Assembly (NCBI RefSeq): GCF_014451325.2 | Contig: NZ_JACSCH020000011.1 | Location: 1-64,000, forward strand | DNA length: 64,000 bases | Reading direction: 5' to 3' | From: Streptomyces sp. CB02980 | GTDB lineage: Bacteria > Actinomycetota > Actinomycetes > Streptomycetales > Streptomycetaceae | Shown: positions 49,610-58,345 of the stretch, one piece after another | How the letters are laid out: the number at the start of each line of letters is the position of its first letter | Position numbering within the stretch: the stretch's first letter is position 1 | The notes under the pieces: generated by a model | Told to the model about the DNA's origin: nothing | The model's input: the letters and a program-made list of their open reading frames with translations, nothing else | The model's database searches: none | Made by a program: the position numbers and the translations under genes

Positions 49610-51477
49610 GCGTCCGGCTCACCGTCGCCCAGGCCCTGGTGCGTTTCCTCGCCGCGCAGTACACCGAACGCGACGGCGTACGGCAGCGGCTGATCACCGC
49701 GACCTGGGGCATCTTCGGCCACGGCAACGTCGCCGGCATCGGGCAGGCGCTCGTCGAGTACCCCGACCTCATGCCGTACCACCAGGGACGCAACGAACAG
49801 GCCATGGTGCACGCGGCCGTCGGCTACGCCCGCCAGTCCAACCGGCTGCGCACCCACGCCGTCACCACCTCCATCGGCCCCGGCGCCACCAACCTCGTCA
49901 CCGGCGCCGCCCTCGCCACCGTCAACCGGCTGCCCGTCCTCCTGCTGCCCGGCGACACCTTCGCCACCCGCCCCGCCGACCCCGTCCTGCAGCAGCTCGA
50001 AGTCCCGTACGCGGGCGAGATGTCCGTCAACGACTGCCTGCGCCCCGTGTCGCGCTACTTCGACCGGGTCACCCGCCCCGAGGCGCTGGTCCCGGCCGCC
50101 CTCGCCGCCGTACGCGTCCTCACCGACCCCGCCGACACCGGGGCGGTCACGCTCGCACTGCCGCAGGACGTGCAGGCCGAGGCGTACGACTGGCCCGAGG
50201 AGTTCCTCGCCGAGCGGACCTGGACCGTGCGCCGGCCGCGACCCGACACCGCCGAACTCGACGCGGCCGTACAGGCGGTCAGGAAGGCCCGCCGGCCGAT
50301 GATCATCGCCGGCGGAGGGGTCAAGTACAGCGCGGCCCAGGACGCCCTGAGCACCCTCGCCCGGTCGGCCGACCTCCCCGTCGCCACCACCCAGTCCGGC
50401 AAGGGCGTCCTGCCCTGGGACCACCCCTGCGACGTCGGCGGCATCGGCCACACCGGCACACAGACCGCCGACGCCCTCGCCCGCACCAGCGACCTGATCA
50501 TCGGCGTCGGCACCCGCCTCACCGACTTCACCACCGCATCCGGCACCCTCTTCCGCCCCGACACGCGGCTCGTCAACCTCAACATCACCGCATTCGACGC
50601 CCACAAGCAGGCCGCGCTGCCGCTCGTCGCCGACGCCCGGGCCGGGCTCGAGGCGCTCACCGAGGCGCTCGGCGGCCACCGGCAAGGCGGACGGCACGAC
50701 ACAGTGCGGTGGACCTCCTCCAAGCAGGACTGGCAGGAGCGGACCGACGCCGCCTACGCCGCACCCGACCCGCGCGCCCGCCCCACCCAGGTCCAGGTCC
50801 TCGGTGCACTCGACACTCTGGTCGACGGCAGCGACATCCTGATCAACGCCGCCGGCTCGCTCCCCGGCGACCTGCACAAGCTGTGGCGGGCCCGGTCCAG
50901 CGACCAGTACCACGTCGAATACGGCTACTCGTGCATGGGCTACGAGATCCCCGCCGCCATCGGCGTCGCCCTCGCCGCCCCCGGCCGGCCGGTCTGGGCC
51001 CTCGTCGGCGACGGTACGTACCTGATGAATCCCACCGAGATCGTCACCGCCGTCCAGGAGGGACTGCCCATCAAGCTGGTCATCCTCCAGAACCACGGCT
51101 ACGCCTCCATCGGCGGCCTCTCGGAAGCCGTCGGCGCCGAGCGGTTCGGCACCGACTACCGCCACCGGGACGCCTTCGGCGGCTTCACCGGCCCGCCGCT
51201 CCCCGTCGACCTCGGCGCCAACGCCGCCTCCCTCGGCATGCGGGTGCTGCGCCCCCGCACCGTGCGTGACCTGCGGGAAGCCCTCGCGGACGCGCGGACC
51301 GCGAGGGTTCCCACATGTGTCTACGTCGAGACCGAAACGCCAGACACTGTGTCGGGCCCGCCCCCGGCCCAGGCATGGTGGGATGTGCCCGTGGCCGAGA
51401 CCTCGACCCGCCCGTCGGCGGTCAAGGCCCGGGAGGAGTACGACCGGCACGTCACCGCCCGACGCCGCCATCTCTGA
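49606..51477 (+). CDS. iolD: 3D-trihydroxycyclohexane-1,2-dione acylhydrolase (decyclizing)
   Basis: 623-residue TPP enzyme that opens the cyclohexanedione ring of the inositol pathway. It has the IolD-type FGHGNVAGIGQALVEYPD and HQGRNEQAMVHAAVGYARQS (catalytic Glu), the middle-domain RPMIIAGGGVKYSAAQDAL and the TPP/Mg region LVGDGTYLMNPTEIV with ILQNHGYASIGGLSE. ATG 49606 overlaps the iolB stop and has GGAGGG before it; the frame is open to 49564. Confidence 0.94.
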   Translation: MSVRLTVAQALVRFLAAQYTERDGVRQRLITATWGIFGHGNVAGIGQALVEYPDLMPYHQGRNEQAMVHAAVGYARQSNRLRTHAVTTSIGPGATNLVTGAALATVNRLPVLLLPGDTFATRPADPVLQQLEVPYAGEMSVNDCLRPVSRYFDRVTRPEALVPAALAAVRVLTDPADTGAVTLALPQDVQAEAYDWPEEFLAERTWTVRRPRPDTAELDAAVQAVRKARRPMIIAGGGVKYSAAQDALSTLARSADLPVATTQSGKGVLPWDHPCDVGGIGHTGTQTADALARTSDLIIGVGTRLTDFTTASGTLFRPDTRLVNLNITAFDAHKQAALPLVADARAGLEALTEALGGHRQGGRHDTVRWTSSKQDWQERTDAAYAAPDPRARPTQVQVLGALDTLVDGSDILINAAGSLPGDLHKLWRARSSDQYHVEYGYSCMGYEIPAAIGVALAAPGRPVWALVGDGTYLMNPTEIVTAVQEGLPIKLVILQNHGYASIGGLSEAVGAERFGTDYRHRDAFGGFTGPPLPVDLGANAASLGMRVLRPRTVRDLREALADARTARVPTCVYVETETPDTVSGPPPAQAWWDVPVAETSTRPSAVKAREEYDRHVTARRRHL

Positions 51478-51491
51478 AGGAGCATTTCGTC

Positions 51492-53003
51492 ATGACGAAC
51501 ACCGTCAAGACCGTCAACCACTGGATCGGTGGCAAGACCGTCGAGGGCACGTCGGGCAACTGGGGCCCGGTCACCGACCCGGCCACCGGCGCCGTGACCA
51601 CGAAGGTCGCGCTCGCCTCCGTCGAGGAGGTCGACCTCGCCGTCGCCGCCGCCAAGGACGCCTGGGCGACCTGGGGCACCTCCTCGCTCGCCCAGCGCAC
51701 CACCATCCTCTTCAAGTTCCGCGCGCTCCTCGACGCCAACCGCGACGCCATCGCCGAGCTGATCGTCGCCGAGCACGGCAAGGTCCACTCCGACGCGCTC
51801 GGCGAGGTCGCCCGCGGCCTGGAGATCGTCGACCTGGCCTGCGGCATCACCACCCAGCTCAAGGGCGAGCTCTCCACCCAGGTGTCGAACCGGGTGGACG
51901 TGGCGTCCATCCGCCAGCCCGTCGGCGTCGTCGCCGGCATCACGCCCTTCAACTTCCCGGCCATGGTGCCGATGTGGATGTTCCCGATCGCCATCGCGAC
52001 CGGCAACACCTTCATCCTCAAGCCGAGCGAGAAGGACCCCTCGCCGTCCCTCAAGATGGCCGAGCTGCTCGCCGAGGCGGGCCTCCCGGACGGTGTCTTC
52101 AACGTCCTGCACGGCGACAAGGTGGCCGTGGACCGCCTCCTGGAGCACCCGGACGTCTCCGCGATCTCCTTCGTCGGCTCGACCCCGATCGCCCGGTACA
52201 TCCACACCACCGCCTCCGCCAACGGCAAGCGCGTCCAGGCGCTCGGCGGCGCGAAGAACCACATGCTGGTCCTCCCGGACGCCGACCTCGACGCGGCGGC
52301 CGACGCGGCGGTCTCCGCGGCGTACGGCTCCGCCGGCGAGCGCTGCATGGCCATCTCGGCCGTCGTGGCCGTCGGCTCCATCGGCGACGAGCTGGTCCAG
52401 AAGATCCGCGAGCGCGCCGAGAAGATCAAGATCGGCCCCGGCACCGACCCGACCTCCGAGATGGGCCCGCTCATCACGGCCGTCCACCGCGACAAGGTCG
52501 CCTCCTACGTCCACGGCGCGGCGGACGAGGGCTGCGAGGTCGTCCTCGACGGCACCGGCTACACGGTCGAGGGTCACGAGGACGGCCACTGGATCGGCCT
52601 GTCCCTCCTGGACCACGTGCCGACCACGGCCAAGGCGTACCAGGACGAGATCTTCGGCCCGGTGCTGTGCGTGCTGCGCGCCGAGTCGTACGAGGAGGGC
52701 CTCGCCCTCATCAACGGCTCGCGCTTCGGCAACGGCACCGCGATCTTCACCCGCGACGGCGGCGCCGCCCGCCGCTTCCAGCTGGAGGTCGAGGCCGGCA
52801 TGGTCGGCGTGAACGTGCCGATCCCGGTGCCGGTCGGCTACCACTCCTTCGGTGGCTGGAAGGACTCGCTCTTCGGCGACCACCACATCTACGGCAACGA
52901 CGGCGTGCACTTCTACACCCGCGGCAAGGTCGTCACCACCCGCTGGCCGGACCCGTCCGACGCCCCGGCGGGCGTGGACCTGGGCTTCCCGCGCAACCAC
53001 TGA
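51492..53003 (+). CDS. mmsA: Methylmalonate-semialdehyde dehydrogenase (CoA-acylating)
   Basis: 503-residue aldehyde dehydrogenase of the MmsA/IolA group. The catalytic Cys is C285 in AGERCMAISAVV. Other typical parts are VAGITPFNFPAMVPMWMFP, LKPSEKDPSPSLKMAELL, NGKRVQALGGAKNHMLVLPD and NVPIPVPVGYHSFGGWKDS. It converts malonate semialdehyde (inositol) or methylmalonate semialdehyde (valine) to acyl-CoA and CO2. AAGGAG precedes the ATG; 14 bp separate it from iolD. Last gene of the operon, followed by a strong terminator. Confidence 0.94.
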   Translation: MTNTVKTVNHWIGGKTVEGTSGNWGPVTDPATGAVTTKVALASVEEVDLAVAAAKDAWATWGTSSLAQRTTILFKFRALLDANRDAIAELIVAEHGKVHSDALGEVARGLEIVDLACGITTQLKGELSTQVSNRVDVASIRQPVGVVAGITPFNFPAMVPMWMFPIAIATGNTFILKPSEKDPSPSLKMAELLAEAGLPDGVFNVLHGDKVAVDRLLEHPDVSAISFVGSTPIARYIHTTASANGKRVQALGGAKNHMLVLPDADLDAAADAAVSAAYGSAGERCMAISAVVAVGSIGDELVQKIRERAEKIKIGPGTDPTSEMGPLITAVHRDKVASYVHGAADEGCEVVLDGTGYTVEGHEDGHWIGLSLLDHVPTTAKAYQDEIFGPVLCVLRAESYEEGLALINGSRFGNGTAIFTRDGGAARRFQLEVEAGMVGVNVPIPVPVGYHSFGGWKDSLFGDHHIYGNDGVHFYTRGKVVTTRWPDPSDAPAGVDLGFPRNH

Positions 53004-53017
53004 CGCGGGCGGTTCAC

Positions 53018-53063
53018 GCCGACGGCCCCCGGGGTGCTGACAGCACACCCCGGGGGCCGTCGG
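53018..53063 (+). terminator. Strong terminator after the inositol operon
   Basis: GCCGACGGCCCCCGGGGTG at 53018-53036 pairs with the matching arm ending at 53063 (CACCCCGGGGGCCGTCGGC with one slip), giving a stem of about 19 bp. An inner GTGCTG-A-CAGCAC hairpin lies in the loop. Confidence 0.8.
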
Positions 53064-53125
53064 CGGTCTCCCGGCCCGGCGGTCTCCCGGCCCGGCGGTC
53101 TCCCGGCCCGGCGGTCTCCTGCCTC
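53062..53125. repeat. 16-bp tandem repeat, 3 exact plus 1 diverged copy
   Basis: Units GGCGGTCTCCCGGCCC start at 53062, 53078 and 53094, with a degenerate fourth at 53110. They follow the operon terminator directly, in the convergent gap before the GNAT gene. Confidence 0.85.
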
Positions 53126-53147
53126 AGCGGTTCTCGGTGAAGGCCGG

Positions 53148-53570
53148 TCAGCGGTCCTCGGAGAAGATCCAGCCGCGCATCGAGAACACCCCTTCGTCCG
53201 CCGCGCCCGCCGACCGGTACGTCGCGAGCGCGGGATCGTTGTCCGTGTCCACGCCCACCCACACGCCCCGGCAGTCCCGCTCCCTGGCCTCCGCGAGGAG
53301 TGCCTCCGTCAGGGCCCGCCCCACCCCGCGCCTCCGGTGGGCCTCGTCCACGGACAGCTCGTAGAGGCACATCTCCGCGCCCTTGTCCGGGTGCAGCATC
53401 TCGATCCCGGAGACGAACCCGGCCGGGAAGCCGTCCTCCGCGTACGCGATCAGCATCAGATGGCCCGGTGCCGCCAGGAAGCGCGCCGCCCAGTCCTCCC
53501 GGGGCGGGTCGTCGTACAGGTGTCCCGCCGCCAGCAGCTCCGCCACCGTCGCCGCCCGCCGGATCTCCAT
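53148..53570 (-). CDS. GNAT family N-acetyltransferase
   Basis: 140 residues, one GNAT domain. The acetyl-CoA motif A is YELSVDEAHRRRGVGRALTE, followed by CRGVWVGVDTDNDPALATYR and SAGAADEGVFSMRGW. The ALATYRSAG tail resembles AAC(3)-I-type aminoglycoside acetyltransferases, but resistance is only a possibility. It is convergent with the inositol operon and divergent from the hydrolase-ABC gene. Confidence 0.82.
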   Translation of the reverse strand: MEIRRAATVAELLAAGHLYDDPPREDWAARFLAAPGHLMLIAYAEDGFPAGFVSGIEMLHPDKGAEMCLYELSVDEAHRRRGVGRALTEALLAEARERDCRGVWVGVDTDNDPALATYRSAGAADEGVFSMRGWIFSEDR

Positions 53571-53704
53571 GCCGCCCCCGTGTGTTCGCGTGCCCGCGTA
53601 CCGCGCCTGCTGTACGCGGACCGTACTGCGTACGACCGGAGGAGGTGCGGTACTTCCGTCTTCGGGCAGCCGTGGCGCACAGGCGGCCCGCTTACGCTCG
53701 AACC

Positions 53705-56422
53705 ATGCGACTCCGACTTCCCCGGTGGGCCGCGGTCACCGCCGTCCTCGCCGTCATCGCGGGTGCCGGCACCTGGACCGCCGTTGCCTCGGACGATCCG
53801 CCGCCCGTGCACCGGGTGGACCGGATGCTCGACCTCGACGGCACCCGTATCGACACCTCGTACTTCACCGGCGACGCCGACGGACGCCGGCCGGCCGTCC
53901 TCCTCGGCCACGGCTTCGGCGGTTCCAAGGACGACGTCCGCGCCCAGGCCGAGCAGCTCGCCCGGGACGGCTACGCCGTCCTCACCTGGTCCGCACGCGG
54001 CTTCGGCGCCTCCACCGGCGAGATCGGGCTCAACGACCCCGACCACGAGGTCGAGGACGCCCGGAAGCTGATCGACTGGCTCGCCGCCCGACCCGAGGTC
54101 CTCCTCGACAAGCCGGGCGATCCGCGCGTCGGCGTCACCGGCGCCTCCTACGGCGGCGCGATCTCCCTGCTCGCCGCCGGACACGACGACCGCGTCGACG
54201 CCATCGCCCCGCAGATCACCTACTGGAACCTCGCCGACGCCCTCTTCCCGGAGGGTGTCTTCAAGAAGCTCTGGGCCGGGATCTTCTTCTCCGCGGGGAA
54301 CCAGCCCGGAGCTCCTTCCGCGACCGCACCGGAGAAGGCCCCCGCGGAGAAGGCCCCCGCGGGGAAGCCCCCGACGGGGAAGGCCCCCGCGGAGAAGTCG
54401 GCCGCCTGCGGCCGGTTCACCCCCGAGCTCTGCGCCCTCTACGAGCGCGTCGCCGTCTCCGGGAAGCCCGACGCCGCCGCCCGCGCCCTCCTCGAAGCCC
54501 GCAGCCCCTCCGCCGTCGGCTCCAAGGTCAAGGTGCCCGCGCTGCTCGTCCAGGGCCAGTCCGACTCGCTCTTCACCCTGGCCCAGTCCGACGCCATGGC
54601 CCGCACCCTCACCGCCAACGGCGCCCCCGTCGCCGTCGACTGGATCTCCGGCGGTCACGACGGCGGCGACCGCGAGACCGAGCGCGTCGAGCGACGGATC
54701 AGCACCTGGTTCGACCGCTGGCTGAAGAAGGACACCTCCGTCGACACCGGCCCCGCCTTCCGCGTCAGCCGAACCGGCGGCGTCGACTCCACCGACGGGC
54801 AGGCCACCCTGCGCGCCGCGACCGCCGACCGCTACCCGGGTCTCACCGCGGGTGCCACCGACATCCCGCTCGCCGGACCGGCCCAGACCTTCGCGAACCC
54901 CGCCGGCGCCGCACCGCCCGCCGTCTCGGCCGTCCCCGGCCTCGGCGGCGGACTCGCCGGCCTCTCCTCCCTCGGCGTCGGCCTCTCCCTCGACTTCCCC
55001 GGCCAGCACGCCCGGTTCGACGCGAAGCCGCAGGACGAGCCGCTCCGGATCACCGGCACCCCGACCGTCCGCGTCAAGGTCACCTCCACCGCCGCCGACG
55101 GTTCCGCCGTCCTCTTCGCCAAGGTGTACGACGTCGGGCCCGACGGCCGGCAGCAGGTACTGCCCGCCCAGCTCGTCGCCCCCGTCCGCGTCGACGGCGC
55201 CGAGGCCGGGAAGAGCGTCACACTCACCCTGCCCGCGATCGACCACGAGGTGGAGGCCGGGCACCGGCTCCGGCTCGTCGTCGCCGCCACCGACCTCGGC
55301 TACGCCTCCCCGACCGTCCCCGCCGGCTACACCGTCGCCGTCGAGGGCCCGCTCACCGTCCCCACCGCCCCCGGCCTCGACACCCAGGCCGCCGCCCTGC
55401 CCTGGTGGGTCTGGGGCCTGCCGCTCCTCGGCCTCGCCGGCGCCGCCGCGCTGCTGCTCACCGCCCGCCGCCGCACCGCCGCCCCCTCGCCCGACCCCGA
55501 ACTGGCCGCCGTCCCGCTCCAGATCACCGGGCTCTCCAAGAAGTACAAGGGCGGCGACCGGTACAGCGTCAAGGACCTCACCTTCCGCGTCGAGCAGGGC
55601 CAGGTCCTGGGCCTCCTCGGCCCCAACGGCGCCGGAAAGACCACCACCCTGCGCATGCTGATGGGCCTGATCACCCCCGACGAGGGCGAGATCCGGGTCT
55701 TCGGCCAGGCCATCCGGCCCGGCGCCCCGGTCCTCTCCCGCGTCGGCTCCTTCGTCGAGGGCGCCGGCTTCCTGCCGCACCTCAACGGCCGGGAGAACCT
55801 GGACCTGTACTGGAAGGCCACCGGCCGCCCCGCCGAGGACGCCCATGCCGACGAGGCCCTGCGCATCGCCAACCTGGGCAACGCCCTCGACCGGGCCGTC
55901 CGCACCTACTCGCAGGGCATGCGGCAGCGCCTCGCCCTCGCCCAGGCCATGCTCGGCATGCCGGACCTGCTGATCCTGGACGAGCCCACCAACGGACTCG
56001 ACCCGCCGCAGATCCGCGAGATGCGCGAGGTGATGATCCGGTACGCGGCCGGCGGCCGTACCGTCATCGTCTCCAGCCACCTCCTCGCCGAGGTCGAGCA
56101 GTCCTGCACCCACCTCGTCGTCATGGACCGGGGACAGCTCGTGCAGGCCGGACCGGTCGCCGAGATCACCGGCTCCGGCGACACCCTGCTCGTCACCCTC
56201 GCCGAGGCCGTCCCCGACGCGCTCGTCGAGAAGGTCGGCGCCCTCCCGGGCGTCGCCACGGCGACCCGGAGCGACGGCGGGATCCTCGTCCGCCTCGACA
56301 CCCTCGACCCGACCGCCCTCATCGGCGAACTCGTCGGCCTGGACGTGCCGCTGACCGGCGTCGGACCGCACCGGCGCCTCGAAGACGCGTTCCTGACCCT
56401 GATCGGAGGAGGAGCCGCATGA
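53705..56422 (+). CDS. Extracytoplasmic alpha/beta hydrolase (S15/PepX-like) fused to a cytoplasmic ABC ATPase
   Basis: 905 residues. An N-terminal signal-anchor (WAAVTAVLAVIAGAGTWTAV, about 8-28) leads to an alpha/beta hydrolase (about 40-350) with VLLGHGFGGSKDD, nucleophile in VTGASYGGAISLL, acid in LVQGQSDSLF and His in SGGHDGGDRE. A PepX C-terminal jelly-roll follows (about 440-560, LRITGTPTVRVKVTST). A second membrane segment WWVWGLPLLGLAGAAALLL precedes an ABC ATPase (about 606-905) with LLGPNGAGKTTTLRML, signature YSQGMRQRLALAQAM, LLILDEPTNGLDPP and VIVSSHLLAEVE. Its stop overlaps an ABC-2 permease start. A TACGCT -10 six bases before ATG 53705 suggests a leaderless message. Confidence 0.9.
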   Translation: MRLRLPRWAAVTAVLAVIAGAGTWTAVASDDPPPVHRVDRMLDLDGTRIDTSYFTGDADGRRPAVLLGHGFGGSKDDVRAQAEQLARDGYAVLTWSARGFGASTGEIGLNDPDHEVEDARKLIDWLAARPEVLLDKPGDPRVGVTGASYGGAISLLAAGHDDRVDAIAPQITYWNLADALFPEGVFKKLWAGIFFSAGNQPGAPSATAPEKAPAEKAPAGKPPTGKAPAEKSAACGRFTPELCALYERVAVSGKPDAAARALLEARSPSAVGSKVKVPALLVQGQSDSLFTLAQSDAMARTLTANGAPVAVDWISGGHDGGDRETERVERRISTWFDRWLKKDTSVDTGPAFRVSRTGGVDSTDGQATLRAATADRYPGLTAGATDIPLAGPAQTFANPAGAAPPAVSAVPGLGGGLAGLSSLGVGLSLDFPGQHARFDAKPQDEPLRITGTPTVRVKVTSTAADGSAVLFAKVYDVGPDGRQQVLPAQLVAPVRVDGAEAGKSVTLTLPAIDHEVEAGHRLRLVVAATDLGYASPTVPAGYTVAVEGPLTVPTAPGLDTQAAALPWWVWGLPLLGLAGAAALLLTARRRTAAPSPDPELAAVPLQITGLSKKYKGGDRYSVKDLTFRVEQGQVLGLLGPNGAGKTTTLRMLMGLITPDEGEIRVFGQAIRPGAPVLSRVGSFVEGAGFLPHLNGRENLDLYWKATGRPAEDAHADEALRIANLGNALDRAVRTYSQGMRQRLALAQAMLGMPDLLILDEPTNGLDPPQIREMREVMIRYAAGGRTVIVSSHLLAEVEQSCTHLVVMDRGQLVQAGPVAEITGSGDTLLVTLAEAVPDALVEKVGALPGVATATRSDGGILVRLDTLDPTALIGELVGLDVPLTGVGPHRRLEDAFLTLIGGGAA
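54332..54397 (+). repeat. 15-bp in-frame repeat in the hydrolase domain
   Basis: Units starting at 54332, 54347, 54362, 54377 and 54392 encode EKAPA/GKAPA-type pentapeptides (about residues 210-231), a Lys/Pro/Ala-rich insertion before the CGRFTPELCALY segment. Confidence 0.8.
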
Positions 56423-57315
56423 GCCCGCTGCTCGACACCCCCACGGCTCCCGAGGCCGCCGAGGCACCCGTGGAGTCCGCCCCCGGCTACCGCGCCGGAC
56501 GCACCCTGCCGCTGCGCGTCGAGGCCCTGCGCCAGTGGAAGCGCCGCCGCACCCTGATCATGGGCGGCATCCTGGTCGCCCTGCCGTTCGTCCTGCTGAT
56601 CGCCTTCGCGATCGGCGGCGACCAGGACGGCGGCGGCAACGGCCGCATCACCCTGATGGACACGGCGACCGCCTCCGGCGCCAACTTCGCCGCGACCAGC
56701 CTCTTCGTCTCGGCCGGGTTCCTCCTCGTCGTCCCGGTCGCGCTCTTCTGCGGGGACACCGTCGCCTCCGAGGCGAGCTGGTCCTCCCTGCGCTACCTCC
56801 TGGCCGCGCCCGTGCCCCGGTCCCGGCTCCTCGCCTCCAAGCTGACGGTCGCCCTCGCCTACAGCGCGGCCGCGATGGTCCTGCTGCCGCTCGTCGCCCT
56901 GGCCGTGGGCACGGTCGCCTACGGCTGGGGGCCGCTCCAGCTGCCCACCGGCGGCGCGGTGCCCGCCGGGGACGCGGTGCTCCGCATCGGCATCGCCGTC
57001 GCCTTCGTCTTCGCCTCCCAACTGGTCACCGCGGGCCTCGCCTTCTGGCTCTCCACCCGCACCGACGCCCCGCTCGGCGCGGTCGGCGGAGCCGTCGGCC
57101 TGACGATCGTCGGCAACGTCCTGGACGCCGTCACGGCGCTCGGCGACTGGCGCGACTACCTGCCCGCGCACTGGCAGTTCGCCTGGATCGACGCGCTCCA
57201 GCCGCAGCTGGAGTGGGGCGGCATGGTGAAGGGCACGGCGATCTCACTGACGTACGCCCTGGTCCTCTTCGCGCTCGCCTTCCGCGGCTTCGCCCGCAAG
57301 GACATCGTGTCGTAG
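56419..57315 (+). CDS. ABC-2 type transporter permease
   Basis: 298 residues with a cytoplasmic N terminus (PLRVEALRQWKRRRTLIMGG) and six predicted membrane segments. The last part WGGMVKGTAISLTYALVLFA resembles ABC-2 permeases. ATG 56419 overlaps the fusion gene's stop (ATGA) and has GGAGGAGG before it. It should pair with the ATPase domain of the preceding protein as its sole membrane partner, probably as a dimer. Substrate unknown. Confidence 0.9.
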   Translation: MSPLLDTPTAPEAAEAPVESAPGYRAGRTLPLRVEALRQWKRRRTLIMGGILVALPFVLLIAFAIGGDQDGGGNGRITLMDTATASGANFAATSLFVSAGFLLVVPVALFCGDTVASEASWSSLRYLLAAPVPRSRLLASKLTVALAYSAAAMVLLPLVALAVGTVAYGWGPLQLPTGGAVPAGDAVLRIGIAVAFVFASQLVTAGLAFWLSTRTDAPLGAVGGAVGLTIVGNVLDAVTALGDWRDYLPAHWQFAWIDALQPQLEWGGMVKGTAISLTYALVLFALAFRGFARKDIVS

Positions 57316-57410
57316 GCCCCGACCGGCGACTCCCGACCGGCACGGCTCACCGGCACTTCCGAACGGCAGTCCCGAACGGCAGTCCCGGCCGGGGCCCTAG
57401 GGTCTTCTGT

Positions 57411-58130
57411 TCACAGCCACCCCCTTCGAGCCGCTTCCGCGCCCGCGCGGAAGCGGCTCGTCGTGCCGAGGGCGGCCATCAGCTCGCCCACCCGCCGGCT
57501 GTACGTCCGCGCGGACATGCCGAGCCGGGCCGCCGCCGTCTCGTCCGTGACCCCCGACAGAAGGGCGTCGAGCACCGGACGCAGCTGCGGCGGCAGATCG
57601 CACGGCGGCCGCGGGGGCGGCGGCGTGTACGTCAGCTCCTCGGCCGTCGCCCAGCAGGCGTGATGCGCCCGGGCGAGGGCCTGCACCACCACCGGGTCGC
57701 GGATCAGCAACAGCCCGTTGTAGAGCAGCTCCAGGTCGAGCGGGACCGCGGCCACCGTCCGGTCGACGACGATCATCTTGAACGGAATGGCCTCCGCGAG
57801 CCGGGCCCGGCCGGGAATCCGGAGCCCGCCCTCGATGCGTGGCAGCGCGTGCCGCGGCACGATCCGCCGGACCTCGCCGGCCCGCTCCGCCGCCGCCCGC
57901 ATGCACGCCTCCGCCAGCTCCAGGAACGGCTCGGGGATCGCGCAGCCCGCCGACGCGACCGGGTCGTCGAAGGTCAGCAACTCGTACCGCGTGGAAGCGG
58001 CCAGCCCGGCGAGCGCCGCGCTGATGCGCCGCGCACCCCGGACCGGGCGCCCCGCGGGCCGCTGTCCCTCGGTCGCGGCCCGGTTCATCGCCGAACGGGC
58101 GAGCATCACGGAGCCCGCGCTCTCTGCCAC
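57411..58130 (-). CDS. HTH transcriptional regulator (LuxR-like C terminus)
   Basis: 239 residues from the chosen start. The N-terminal 160 residues have a mixed alpha/beta pattern with a DPVASAGCAIPEPFLELAEA segment and IPFKMIVVDRTVAAVPLDLE. The C-terminal HTH is LDALLSGVTDETAAARLGMS with ARTYSRRVGELMAALG, as in Streptomyces LuxR-like/TrmB-like regulators. GTG 58130 follows GGGGGTGG; ATG 58166 and an earlier in-frame start (58229) lack a clear ribosome site. Targets unknown; divergent from the VWA lipoprotein gene. Confidence 0.75.
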   Translation of the reverse strand: MAESAGSVMLARSAMNRAATEGQRPAGRPVRGARRISAALAGLAASTRYELLTFDDPVASAGCAIPEPFLELAEACMRAAAERAGEVRRIVPRHALPRIEGGLRIPGRARLAEAIPFKMIVVDRTVAAVPLDLELLYNGLLLIRDPVVVQALARAHHACWATAEELTYTPPPPRPPCDLPPQLRPVLDALLSGVTDETAAARLGMSARTYSRRVGELMAALGTTSRFRAGAEAARRGWL

Positions 58131-58345
58131 CGCTGACCACCCCCGCCCGATCGATGTCCACTCCATGTACGCATGCGACTGCACACGGTGACAACCCCTG
58201 TTGAAGAGGATGGCGAATCCATGCCACACGTTGTCCCCCCGGTCGCCGTTGCCGCATCGAGATCCATCCGCAACTCCTTCGACTGCTCCCAGCGGGCCTC
58301 TCGTTCGTCACATTCACAAGTGGCTTACCAAGAGGGGGAGATGAC

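Noticed and set aside
57411..58229. A 272-residue start for the HTH regulator
   Set aside because: No ribosome site precedes it; GTG 58130 has GGGGGTGG at good spacing. The choice stays uncertain.
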